Translations under genes and position numbers: made by a program
Part shown: piece by piece, positions 17,847 through 25,346 of the stretch
How the letters are laid out: every line of letters starts with the position of its first letter
Numbering within the stretch: position 1 is the stretch's first letter
Notes under the pieces: generated by a model
Told to the model about the DNA's origin: nothing
Databases searched by the model: none
What the model saw: only the letters and a program-made list of their open reading frames with translations
From: Candidatus Nanopelagicales bacterium
GTDB taxonomy: Bacteria > Actinomycetota > Actinomycetes > S36-B12
DNA: 64,000 nucleotides
Direction: 5' to 3'
NCBI GenBank assembly: GCA_018402075.1
Contig: JAGYJP010000002.1
Coordinates: 434,001-498,000 of the forward strand

Positions 17847-18644
17847 GTGAAAAATGAGCCACGTGAATGGCGAAAATTTGTTGCAATCGGCGATAGTTTC
17901 ACTGAGGGTATCGCGGACAGAGGGTTAGGTGATTCCTATTACGGCTGGGCGGATCGATTAGCCCAGTTGCTTGCAGATTCGTATGCCACTGATTCCCACC
18001 CATTGAGGTACGCGAACTTGGCAGTTCGCGGGCGGCTTCTCACCGCGATGGTGGAGGAGCAAGTACCCCGCGCCCTTGAATTAGATCCTGATCTCGTGAC
18101 ATTTGCAGGTGGGGTTAACGACGCCATGCGTGGGACTTTTGATCTGGATCGCAAAGCTACCGAATTGGAACGTGGTGTCCGCCAATTACGAGAGGCTGGG
18201 ATAGATGTCATGTTGGTTGGATTTGGCGATCCATCCGAATCATCTGGTCTCATGCGTCTTATTGCCGACCGTTTTGCAGGGCTCAACAGCGCAACCGTGG
18301 CAATCGCTGAAGCGTACGACTGCTACCTTTTGAATTTCTGGGGAATGGAATCCTTCACACAGGAATCCCTATGGGATGAAGATCGATTGCATCTCAATCC
18401 CACGGGCCATTCATTAGCAGCTCAGGCGGCATTGAAATCATTGGGTTGGGCAGAAACCAATGAAGACTTGATTATTCCCGTGTTGCCACACCAAGCTTTA
18501 ATAGCTCAGTTGATTGGGCACGCAAAGTGGACCAAGCAATATGGAGTCCCGTGGATAAGTCGAAGATTGCGTGGCGTGTCATCTGGCGATGGCATTGATC
18601 CCAAATTTTGGTCCTACATTGACGTCTATCCTCGAGTCACTTAA
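17847..18644 (+). CDS. Cytosolic SGNH/GDSL hydrolase
   Basis: This 265-residue esterase-like protein carries all SGNH catalytic blocks: GDSFTEG with Ser17, Gly in the NLAVRGRLL region, GGVNDAM with Asn91, and DRLHLNPTGH with Asp179 and His182. It has no signal peptide, unlike the SGNH protein at 6917, and its DxxH is intact. The C-terminal 60 residues (after about 205) extend past the core fold and end in an aromatic-rich tail. The likely activity is hydrolysis of an acyl or acetyl ester in the cytosol; the substrate is unknown. The GTG start follows a TAATGT -10 box by 6 nt. Confidence 0.87.
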   Translation: MKNEPREWRKFVAIGDSFTEGIADRGLGDSYYGWADRLAQLLADSYATDSHPLRYANLAVRGRLLTAMVEEQVPRALELDPDLVTFAGGVNDAMRGTFDLDRKATELERGVRQLREAGIDVMLVGFGDPSESSGLMRLIADRFAGLNSATVAIAEAYDCYLLNFWGMESFTQESLWDEDRLHLNPTGHSLAAQAALKSLGWAETNEDLIIPVLPHQALIAQLIGHAKWTKQYGVPWISRRLRGVSSGDGIDPKFWSYIDVYPRVT

Positions 18645-18741
18645 AGGGATTGTTATCCACACTTTTAAGTCAAGTTGTCGTTCCCTCCACAGATGTATCG
18701 AGTTCGCTGACTAAGTTCTGAGTTGTCGACACGATCTCCCA

Positions 18742-19701
18742 ATGCATAGTGAAGATCACGAGGCAAGAATTCAGGCATCAGTATCCAACTTCGTGAGCAT
18801 CATCCAACGCTTTGGTTTTTGGCCGTCACAAAGCGTTGTGGCTCAATGGTTGGGCTGCGAAGGTGAGATTTTTGTCCAACGGATGGATATCCCGACAAAT
18901 GAGATGCAAGGTGATTGGCTCGAAGCATTTATCAAGCCCGTACATTTGCATGCACCCACGGCCGTAGAGATATGGATTACAACTCGACATATTGACCAGA
19001 GCGATCTTCAATTCTTGATATTCCTGATCAATGCAGTCAATGAATTAGATGTTGAAGTTCTTTCAGGTTCCATGATCTGTCGGAGTCGGATTCGTTCAAT
19101 TTCATGTATCGGATGCGAGAACGACCACAGGTGGAATCCAGGATCCGATCTTTCGATTTTGGCTAAATCGAGAGCAGAATTGGAGAATGAATTTGGTTAC
19201 AGACCCGAATTGGGAGTGAATACCAAGGTGACAACACAAGCACGAGAACAAATGGATCCAGAATCCGTTGAGTGGCGCGACCAAGAGGTAAAATTCATAC
19301 TCCAGATTGTGGAATCCAGTGAATGCCTCACCGACTCAATGATTGCGCGAGTGTGTTGCGCGCTGCAGGAAGTGAGAGTTCGGGATGCTTTTCTCTGGGA
19401 TGTTGCAGCCGGGCACGTCAGCAGTGGTTCAGCAGCAATTCGGCTTTCCACGATGCTCCTACATGTAACGGGTGACCTCGCAGTGCCCATTGCGACCGTG
19501 GCCGGAACTTGTTGGTGGGTGAGCGGGAATGGCGCCAAAGCTAATATGTGTGTTGATCGCGCGAATGAAGGTTCGCATGGATACGGTCTGGCTTCATTGG
19601 TTCAGGCAGCCTTAAATGTGGGTTTGTCCCCTGAATTTTGGGTAGATACCGTCATGGAACTTAGCCGCGATGAGTGCCTTGTTGGGGTCAAGGTGGCGTA
19701 A
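18742..19701 (+). CDS. DUF4192-family protein
   Basis: This 319-residue protein belongs to the actinobacterial DUF4192 family, recognised mainly from the C-terminal block VAGTCWWVSGNGAKANMCVDRA (about 253-274) followed by GYGLASLVQAALNVGLSPEFW. No membrane segment, catalytic motif or metal site is obvious; cysteines are scattered. The function is unknown. It is often found near sigA in Actinobacteria, as here, where it lies upstream of metY-metX and about 4 kb before sigA. The ATG at 18742 is the first start; upstream there is no strong ribosome binding site, so the start is moderately sure. Confidence 0.75.
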   Translation: MHSEDHEARIQASVSNFVSIIQRFGFWPSQSVVAQWLGCEGEIFVQRMDIPTNEMQGDWLEAFIKPVHLHAPTAVEIWITTRHIDQSDLQFLIFLINAVNELDVEVLSGSMICRSRIRSISCIGCENDHRWNPGSDLSILAKSRAELENEFGYRPELGVNTKVTTQAREQMDPESVEWRDQEVKFILQIVESSECLTDSMIARVCCALQEVRVRDAFLWDVAAGHVSSGSAAIRLSTMLLHVTGDLAVPIATVAGTCWWVSGNGAKANMCVDRANEGSHGYGLASLVQAALNVGLSPEFWVDTVMELSRDECLVGVKVA

Positions 19702-19726
19702 CCAGCCTTACGAATATATAGTTTTG

Positions 19727-19856
19727 CTTGGTCCAGAGATCAGTTCCAAGCCCCGGCTTACTGATCGGCAACCCTCCAACCGCGGTGGGGTGCTCCCGGT
19801 GGAGACCAGGCTTCGTGTGGGCGAGGCAAGCGCGGGCCTTGCACAAGGCAAGGCCC
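19727..19856 (+). ncRNA. SAM-IV riboswitch with downstream hairpin
   Basis: The block AAGCCCCGGCTTACTGATCG, followed by GGCAACCCTCCAACCGCGG and TGGGGTGC, matches what I know of the SAM-IV aptamer, a class found mainly in Actinomycetales upstream of methionine genes. P1 pairs CTTGGTC (19727-19733) with GACCAGG (19804-19810) with one G-U pair. A second hairpin with 9-bp arms GGGCCTTGC (19834-19842) and GCAAGGCCC (19848-19856) follows. It lacks a U tract, so it could be a terminator of the actinobacterial kind or a structural part of the pseudoknot region. S-adenosylmethionine binding should turn metY-metX off. The rest of the 321-bp gap is leader, with AAGGAG before metY. Confidence 0.88.
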
Positions 19857-20022
19857 CTGATCAAGTGAGGGCCTCAATGCATTGGCGTTGCATATTTAGC
19901 TAAGAGCCTCGCGAGTGATCCGAAAAGGTTCTTGAATGGTGCAGTCCATGAAAACCCATTGGTTCCAAGGAGACACGAGAATATTGAAAGTACCTGCCAT
20001 CGATGAATAAAGGAGTAATCAC

Positions 20023-21336
20023 ATGAGTAACGAGTGGTCATTTGAAACAAAGCAAATTCATGCAGGCCAAACGCCGGATTCTGCAACAGGCGCCAGGGCG
20101 CTCCCGATCTACCAAACCACCTCCTACGTTTTTAACGACACTGATCATGCGGCAAATCTTTTTGCACTCAAGGAACTGGGAAACATTTACACGCGCATCA
20201 TGAACCCCACACAGGCTGCGGTCGAGGATCGAATAGCTGCCTTGGAAGGCGGCGTGGGAGCATTGCTGGTGGCAAGTGGGCAAGCTGCTGAAATGTTGGC
20301 CGTATTAAATATCGCCGAGGCTGGGGATCACGTTGTGTCCAGTCCCAGTCTTTATGGTGGAACGTATAACCTCTTTCATTACACTCTTCCAAAAATGGGG
20401 ATAGAAGTAACATTCGTCGAAAATCCGGATGATTTGGAATCTTGGCGTGCTGCTATCAAGCCCAATACCAAGCTCTTCTATGGTGAAACATTGGCCAATC
20501 CCCGCAATGACGTTCTTGATATTGAGGGAGTCGCAGGAGTCGCACACGAATTTGGAATCCCCCTTGTCGTGGACAACACAGTGGCCACTCCTTATCTCAT
20601 CCGGCCTTTTGAGTTTGGTGCTGATTACATTGTGCATTCGGCCACCAAGTATCTGGGCGGACATGGAACTGCGGTGGCGGGTGTGATTGTTGATGCGGGC
20701 ACCTTTGATTTTGCCAAATATCCTGAAAGATTCCCCAATTACAATCAACCGGATCCGAGTTATCACGGACTTGTTTATGCGCGTGATCTGGGAGTCGGCG
20801 GTGCGTTTGGAGTCAATCTCGCTTTTATTCTGAAAGCCCGAGTACAACTACTGCGTGACCTCGGCCCTGCTATCAGTCCCTTCAATGCGTTCCTCATTGC
20901 TCAAGGCATTGAGACCCTCTCCCTGCGCATGGCCCGACACACGGAGAACGCAATCGCGGTAGCACAGTGGCTTCAAGCTCATGACAGTGTGCTGTCGGTG
21001 AATTACGCTGGCTTGCCCAACAGTCCGTGGTATGCCAATGGTAAAAAATATGCATCTTTGGGTACAGGTGCCGTTCTCAGCTTTGAGTTAGAGGGTGGTC
21101 AAGAAGCCGGCAAAAAGTTTGTTGAAGGACTTGAACTATTTAGCCACGTCGCAAATATTGGAGATGTTCGCAGTCTGGTGATTCATCCCGCATCCACGAC
21201 GCATTCGCAATTGTCTCCAGAGGAACAGGAGGCAGCCGGGGTTACACCTGGTTTAGTCCGGTTGGCGGTCGGGCTGGAAGCACTTCCGGATATTCTTGCT
21301 GATCTGGAACTGGGTTTCGCGGCGGCTGCACGGTAA
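20023..21336 (+). CDS. metY: O-acetylhomoserine sulfhydrylase
   Basis: This PLP enzyme makes homocysteine from O-acetylhomoserine and sulfide in the direct-sulfhydrylation route to methionine. The 437-residue length and the start QIHAGQTPD are typical. The PLP lysine is Lys209 in HSATKYLGGHGT, and VASGQAAEML and the DNTVATPYL block (184-192) are family signatures. The ATG start has AAGGAG 7 nt upstream. It is the first gene after the SAM-IV riboswitch, and metX follows after 18 bp, so the two form a SAM-repressed operon. Confidence 0.96.
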   Translation: MSNEWSFETKQIHAGQTPDSATGARALPIYQTTSYVFNDTDHAANLFALKELGNIYTRIMNPTQAAVEDRIAALEGGVGALLVASGQAAEMLAVLNIAEAGDHVVSSPSLYGGTYNLFHYTLPKMGIEVTFVENPDDLESWRAAIKPNTKLFYGETLANPRNDVLDIEGVAGVAHEFGIPLVVDNTVATPYLIRPFEFGADYIVHSATKYLGGHGTAVAGVIVDAGTFDFAKYPERFPNYNQPDPSYHGLVYARDLGVGGAFGVNLAFILKARVQLLRDLGPAISPFNAFLIAQGIETLSLRMARHTENAIAVAQWLQAHDSVLSVNYAGLPNSPWYANGKKYASLGTGAVLSFELEGGQEAGKKFVEGLELFSHVANIGDVRSLVIHPASTTHSQLSPEEQEAAGVTPGLVRLAVGLEALPDILADLELGFAAAAR

Positions 21337-21354
21337 ACACGTTGGAGAACGCAA

Positions 21355-22527
21355 ATGTCTGAATATGGCCCACTCTCGTATATCGGGGATCCTCCTGCCA
21401 GCGCGGCTTGGCAGGAGGGTGATCACCCTGGTGATCGGCTGTTCATGGAAATCCCTGGTTTCGTCACGGAATCAGGCTTTGACCTTGGGGTCGTGCGTGT
21501 TGCATACGAAACGTGGGGTGAGCTCAATGCAGATCGATCAAATGCCATTTATGTCTGCCATGCGCTGACAGGCGATTCACATGTTGCCGGTCCAGCTGGG
21601 CAGGGGCATGTCACATCCGGGTGGTGGGATTCGCTGGTGGGATCAGGCCGGCCCATTGATACCGATCGGTATTTTGTTGTTTGCGCAAATGTCTTGGGCG
21701 GGGCTCAGGGAACGACAGGGCCCTCGTCTCGCGCGACCGATGGATCGCCTTGGGGAGGCCGCTTTCCGGTCGTCACGATTGCGGACATGGTTGCGGTCGA
21801 GCTCGAGCTCATGCACGCGTTAGAGATTCCGCAATGGCTTCTTATGCTGGGTCCTTCGTTGGGTGGAATGCGGGTCCTCGAGTGGATGTCCCAGTATCCC
21901 GAATTGGTGCGAGGCGGATTAGTTCTGGGATCGACGGCCGCGGTGTCCGCAGACCAAATTGGTATCCATGCAACGCAGGTGTTAGCAATTGAGTCTGACC
22001 CCAATTTCCATGATGGAAATTATTACGACGATCCGGTAGGCCCCATCGCTGGCATGGGACTTGCTCGTCGAATTGCTCATCTTACCTACCGAAGCGAAAC
22101 AGAGTTAGATGTGCGGTTTGGTCGGAGTCCGCAGGAGGGCGAAGATCCCTATGTCGATGGTCGTTTCGCAGTGGAGTCGTATCTTGATCATCATGCAGAT
22201 AAATTAGCTAGACGATTTGATGCCAATACGTACATCGCACTCACAAGGGCCATGAGCCTGTTTGATGTGGGCAGGAACCGTGGTGGAGTTGCCAAATCCC
22301 TTTCCAAAATCACTCGACCACTCACGGTTGTTGGTATCGATTCAGACCGGCTTTTCCCCATCCGGCTGCAACAGGAGATAGTTGATTTGACGCCGGGGGC
22401 TGATCGATTGCACATTCTGCGATCGCCTTATGGCCACGACGGGTTTCTTGTCGAAGATGAGCAGGTGGGGGAGTTCACCCGTCACGCTCTTGCCAGGGCA
22501 GAGCAGGAAGCAATCGTCGAAACTTAG
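21355..22527 (+). CDS. metX: Homoserine O-acetyltransferase
   Basis: This alpha/beta hydrolase-fold enzyme transfers acetyl from acetyl-CoA to homoserine and so supplies MetY. The 390-residue protein shows the nucleophile elbow GPSLGGMRVLEW with Ser168, the acid in VVGIDSDRLFP and the base in YGHDGFLVE near the C-terminus. Family members can use succinyl-CoA instead, so acetyl specificity is inferred from pairing with metY. The ATG start is preceded by GGAG. No terminator was seen in the 60 bp that follow. Confidence 0.95.
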   Translation: MSEYGPLSYIGDPPASAAWQEGDHPGDRLFMEIPGFVTESGFDLGVVRVAYETWGELNADRSNAIYVCHALTGDSHVAGPAGQGHVTSGWWDSLVGSGRPIDTDRYFVVCANVLGGAQGTTGPSSRATDGSPWGGRFPVVTIADMVAVELELMHALEIPQWLLMLGPSLGGMRVLEWMSQYPELVRGGLVLGSTAAVSADQIGIHATQVLAIESDPNFHDGNYYDDPVGPIAGMGLARRIAHLTYRSETELDVRFGRSPQEGEDPYVDGRFAVESYLDHHADKLARRFDANTYIALTRAMSLFDVGRNRGGVAKSLSKITRPLTVVGIDSDRLFPIRLQQEIVDLTPGADRLHILRSPYGHDGFLVEDEQVGEFTRHALARAEQEAIVET

Positions 22528-22587
22528 TTCTCCACAGGAATAAAACTAATTCTTGTCAGACTTATTTCGCTTGGTGACAATGATGGA

Positions 22588-23418
22588 ATGACCACTGGCA
22601 ATATCCGCAAGATTGAGAGAACTGCGATATTTTCCGTCCTCATTATTGTCGTGGTTCTGTGGACGGGGTGGCTTGATTCACCCTCAATTTCAGCCAATCC
22701 CCACGTAATTGGAAACCCCCAAGAAATCAGATATGAAGGCAGTGGCGGGCTGATTCTCCCAACATCAGTCCACACCGAGGAAAGAAGTCGCATGGCCTAT
22801 TGTCGTGATTGCTCTTGGAAGATGACTCCAGCCTGCGTGCCAAGCTCGAATAACTACTGTGATGCGGCAATCAGATCGTGTCCGGGTCTCATTGATCATG
22901 TACGCACATGGTTTAGGCCGGCCGACGGAGACTGGGTTGAAACCGGATTGATCTGTCTCACTACATATCAGATTACGACGGTCGCAGATATTGAAAGTCA
23001 GATACTGGAAAGTTTTCATCAGTACGTGCCCCCATTGAGGCCTCGATGTTGGCCAACCCAAGGGGCCATCGTTCGTCTTCCCTATATTTGTGAATCTGGC
23101 CAGACGTCGGAGGCTCGCAGTTGGTCTCATTTCGTCTCAGGATTTCAGATTAACATCTCCGCGACCCCTCGCTGGACGTGGAATTTTCATGGATCCCAAC
23201 TCCGCACGGGTAGCCCAGGAGGGCCTTTTCCAGACCTCTCGGTGAGTCACACCTTCGTCGAACACGGCAATAGATCCCTTAACTTGGTGAGTCGTTGGGA
23301 GGGGTCTTTCACCGTTGGCGATCTGGGCCCATTTCCCATCGACAGGCGCCTTGAGCAGTCTCGTTCATGGGTTACATCTGTGGGTGAGGCGCGGGGTAAG
23401 TTAATGAGACCCGGTTAG
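22588..23418 (+). CDS. Exported or membrane-anchored Cys-rich protein with a PKD-like region
   Basis: This 276-residue protein has an N-terminal hydrophobic segment (about 12-29, AIFSVLIIVVVLWTGWL) that may anchor it or be cleaved. The mature N-terminal half holds about ten cysteines (for example AYCRDCSWK, PACVPSS, NYCDAAIRSCPG, RPRCWP, YICESG), suited to disulfides outside the cell. The C-terminal half (about 185-250) resembles a PKD-like fold: RWTWNFHG, then DLSVSHTFVEHGNRSLNL and a WEGSFTV strand. Similar hypothetical proteins with a C-terminal PKD are common in Actinobacteria. The function is unknown. The ATG start is the first in frame; its ribosome binding site is weak. Confidence 0.65.
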   Translation: MTTGNIRKIERTAIFSVLIIVVVLWTGWLDSPSISANPHVIGNPQEIRYEGSGGLILPTSVHTEERSRMAYCRDCSWKMTPACVPSSNNYCDAAIRSCPGLIDHVRTWFRPADGDWVETGLICLTTYQITTVADIESQILESFHQYVPPLRPRCWPTQGAIVRLPYICESGQTSEARSWSHFVSGFQINISATPRWTWNFHGSQLRTGSPGGPFPDLSVSHTFVEHGNRSLNLVSRWEGSFTVGDLGPFPIDRRLEQSRSWVTSVGEARGKLMRPG

Positions 23419-23451
23419 GCGTTCTCGTGGCTGTCATGTCAAGATAAGCAC

Positions 23452-23482
23452 GCCCGAACAAGCCTGCTGGCTTGACTCGGGC
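23452..23482 (+). terminator. Hairpin between the Cys-rich protein gene and sigA
   Basis: GCCCGA (23452-23457) pairs with TCGGGC (23477-23482), and CAAGCC (23459-23464) with GGCTTG (23469-23474), around a TGCT loop. It lies 34 bp after the stop. The following ACTTGTTAT is a poor U tract, so termination is probable but not certain. Confidence 0.6.
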
Positions 23483-23523
23483 ACTTGTTATGGGCAATTC
23501 GGCAGAAGGGCAACCACTTTCAC

Positions 23524-24903
23524 ATGGCAGCGACAGCGAAGAAGACCGGCGCGATATCCGCATCGAAGAGCACTATTGCTGCGAAGAAAAATACTAAGAA
23601 GGCAACACCGTCTCCCAAGAAAACAGTGGTTAAGCCAACTGCGAAGAAAGCTGTGCCTGCGAAGAAAGCTGTGCCTGCGAAGAAAGCTGTGCCTGCGAAG
23701 AAGGTACCGGCATCTAAAAAGCCCAACGCAAAGGGCGATACTGGTGCCAAGGGGCTTGCGGACGCAATAGTTGAGGTAATTGATCTCGGTGATGAAGTAA
23801 TACAGCTGGCTCAGACCGACGAACCAGACTTGGAGATCGCTGCAGAATTAGAAAAGGACTTGGAAGCGGATCTTGAAAAGGATCTAGCGGTTGTTCTAGA
23901 CGAACCAACTCCGGGCGCGGATGACTCAGCAAGTTTTGTGATCTCCCATGTAGATGAGACCGACGAACCGGTTCAAACCGTAACCGTTGCCGGCGCCACT
24001 GCTGACCCGGTTAAGGACTATCTCAAACAAATTGGCAAGGTTCCATTGCTGAACGCTGAAATGGAGGTGGAGTTAGCTAAGCGCATTGAAGCAGGCCTGT
24101 TTGCTGAGGAGATGCTCAATGAAGGCGGCAAAATGGATAAGAAGACGCGCGGCGACATGGAATGGATTGCTGTTGACGGTAGGAGAGCCAAGAACCATCT
24201 TCTTGAAGCTAACTTACGCCTTGTCGTATCTCTGGCAAAAAGGTATACCGGGCGAGGTATGTTATTTCTCGATCTCATCCAAGAAGGCAATCTCGGTTTG
24301 ATTCGTGCCGTGGAGAAGTTCGACTACACCAAGGGATACAAGTTTTCCACTTATGCAACGTGGTGGATCCGGCAAGCTATTACGCGCGCAATGGCTGACC
24401 AAGCAAGGACCATCCGCATTCCTGTACATATGGTAGAAGTCATTAACAAGCTTGCTCGGGTCCAGCGACAAATGCTCCAGGACTTGGGACGCGAGCCAAC
24501 GCCTGAAGAACTCGCCATGGAACTAGACATGACACCTGAAAAGGTTGTCGAAGTTCAAAAATACGGTAGGGAACCCATTTCTTTGCATACTCCTTTGGGT
24601 GAGGAAGGGGACAGCGAATTCGGCGATCTTATTGAAGACTCGGAAGCTATTGTTCCCAGCGATGCAGTGTCCTTCACCCTGTTGCAGGAGCAATTAGAAT
24701 CAGTTTTGGACACCTTGTCAGATCGAGAAGCGGGGGTTGTCCGAATGCGGTTTGGCTTGACAGACGGTCAGCCTAAAACTTTGGACGAAATCGGCAAGGT
24801 CTACGGGGTTACTCGGGAACGAATTCGGCAGATCGAGAGTAAGACGATGTCGAAATTGCGCCATCCATCCCGATCGCAAGTTTTGCGTGATTACCTGGAT
24901 TAA
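23524..24903 (+). CDS. sigA: Primary RNA polymerase sigma factor (RpoD/HrdB type)
   Basis: This group 1 sigma-70 factor, 459 residues from the ATG at 23524, directs housekeeping transcription. The first 70 residues are Lys/Ala/Pro-rich with three exact AKKAVP repeats, then an acidic stretch (about 80-150). Region 1.2 starts near [16 protein letters not shown]. Region 2 carries [19 protein letters not shown] and [17 protein letters not shown], region 3 follows, and region 4 ends with [21 protein letters not shown]. The ORF could begin at an upstream TTG (23485), but ATG fits the family. The DUF7455 gene lies convergent downstream. Confidence 0.97.
   Translation: MAATAKKTGAISASKSTIAAKKNTKKATPSPKKTVVKPTAKKAVPAKKAVPAKKAVPAKKVPASKKPNAKGDTGAKGLADAIVEVIDLGDEVIQLAQTDEPDLEIAAELEKDLEADLEKDLAVVLDEPTPGADDSASFVISHVDETDEPVQTVTVAGATADPVKDYLKQIGKVPLLNAEMEVELAKRIEAGLFAEEMLNEGGKMDKKTRGDMEWIAVDGRRAKNHLLEANLRLVVSLAKRYTGRGMLFLDLIQEGNLGLIRAVEKFDYTKGYKFSTYATWWIRQAITRAMADQARTIRIPVHMVEVINKLARVQRQMLQDLGREPTPEELAMELDMTPEKVVEVQKYGREPISLHTPLGEEGDSEFGDLIEDSEAIVPSDAVSFTLLQEQLESVLDTLSDREAGVVRMRFGLTDGQPKTLDEIGKVYGVTRERIRQIESKTMSKLRHPSRSQVLRDYLD
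23641..23694 (+). repeat. Three tandem 18-bp repeats in the sigA N-terminus
   Basis: GCGAAGAAAGCTGTGCCT occurs three times without change, then a partial fourth copy. Each unit encodes AKKAVP. The exact identity at third positions suggests recent slippage expansion. Unit loss or gain keeps the frame. Confidence 0.95.
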
Positions 24904-24999
24904 TCTCGGATCCGTCCAACCTGCACCTGTGGGGGGAATGCAAGGGCGTTAACACCCGGTCGCCAAGACTGGGCAGACACGGCGCCTGCCGAACTACTG

Positions 25000-25221
25000 T
25001 TATACGGGCGAAGATTCAATGAGCTTATGAAGTTCATTGACAACCCGCTGGGCTCGAGGTGCGAGTGCTTCTTCGTGAGTGCTCCAATGGTGGCCGCAGA
25101 ACAGAAGAACTGACCCGCCAGTTAGCTCGGCAAGGACATATGCCTGAGCTCCACAACGGTCGCACCTGTCAGATGCGCTGAGCACAGGGAGTGAAAGCGT
25201 TTGAGCTGCTGTTTCGGCCAT
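25000..25221 (-). CDS. DUF7455-family small zinc-ribbon-like protein
   Basis: This 73-residue protein has the core SASDRCDRCGAQAYVLAEL, then LLFCGHHWSTHEEAL. Cys in CDRC plus Cys/His in CGHH look like a zinc site. It is a well-kept small family in Actinobacteria, located next to the primary sigma factor and a second GyrB-type gene as here. The function is unknown. It is convergent with sigA and divergent from parE with 125 bp between the two starts. The ATG start gives the usual length. Confidence 0.85.
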   Translation of the reverse strand: MAETAAQTLSLPVLSASDRCDRCGAQAYVLAELTGGSVLLFCGHHWSTHEEALAPRAQRVVNELHKLIESSPV

Positions 25222-25346
25222 AACCGTAGTTAACCATGGGAATTGGCCATTGGCACGTAAGAAGGCGCTTGGTTCGCCATCAGCGAATAAAGCGCTTGAC
25301 GGGCTGCCTAAGCCACTTTTTGGGATTTATTGACTAAGTTGAGCCG

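Noticed and set aside
23431..23446. Second copy of the acnA palindrome before sigA
   Set aside because: Only the right half (GTCAAGATAA) is present; the left arm does not match, so it is likely chance.
23576..23770. Plus-strand frame rich in LRRK repeats within sigA
   Set aside because: It is the +1 shadow of the AKKAVP repeats and has no independent start or homology.
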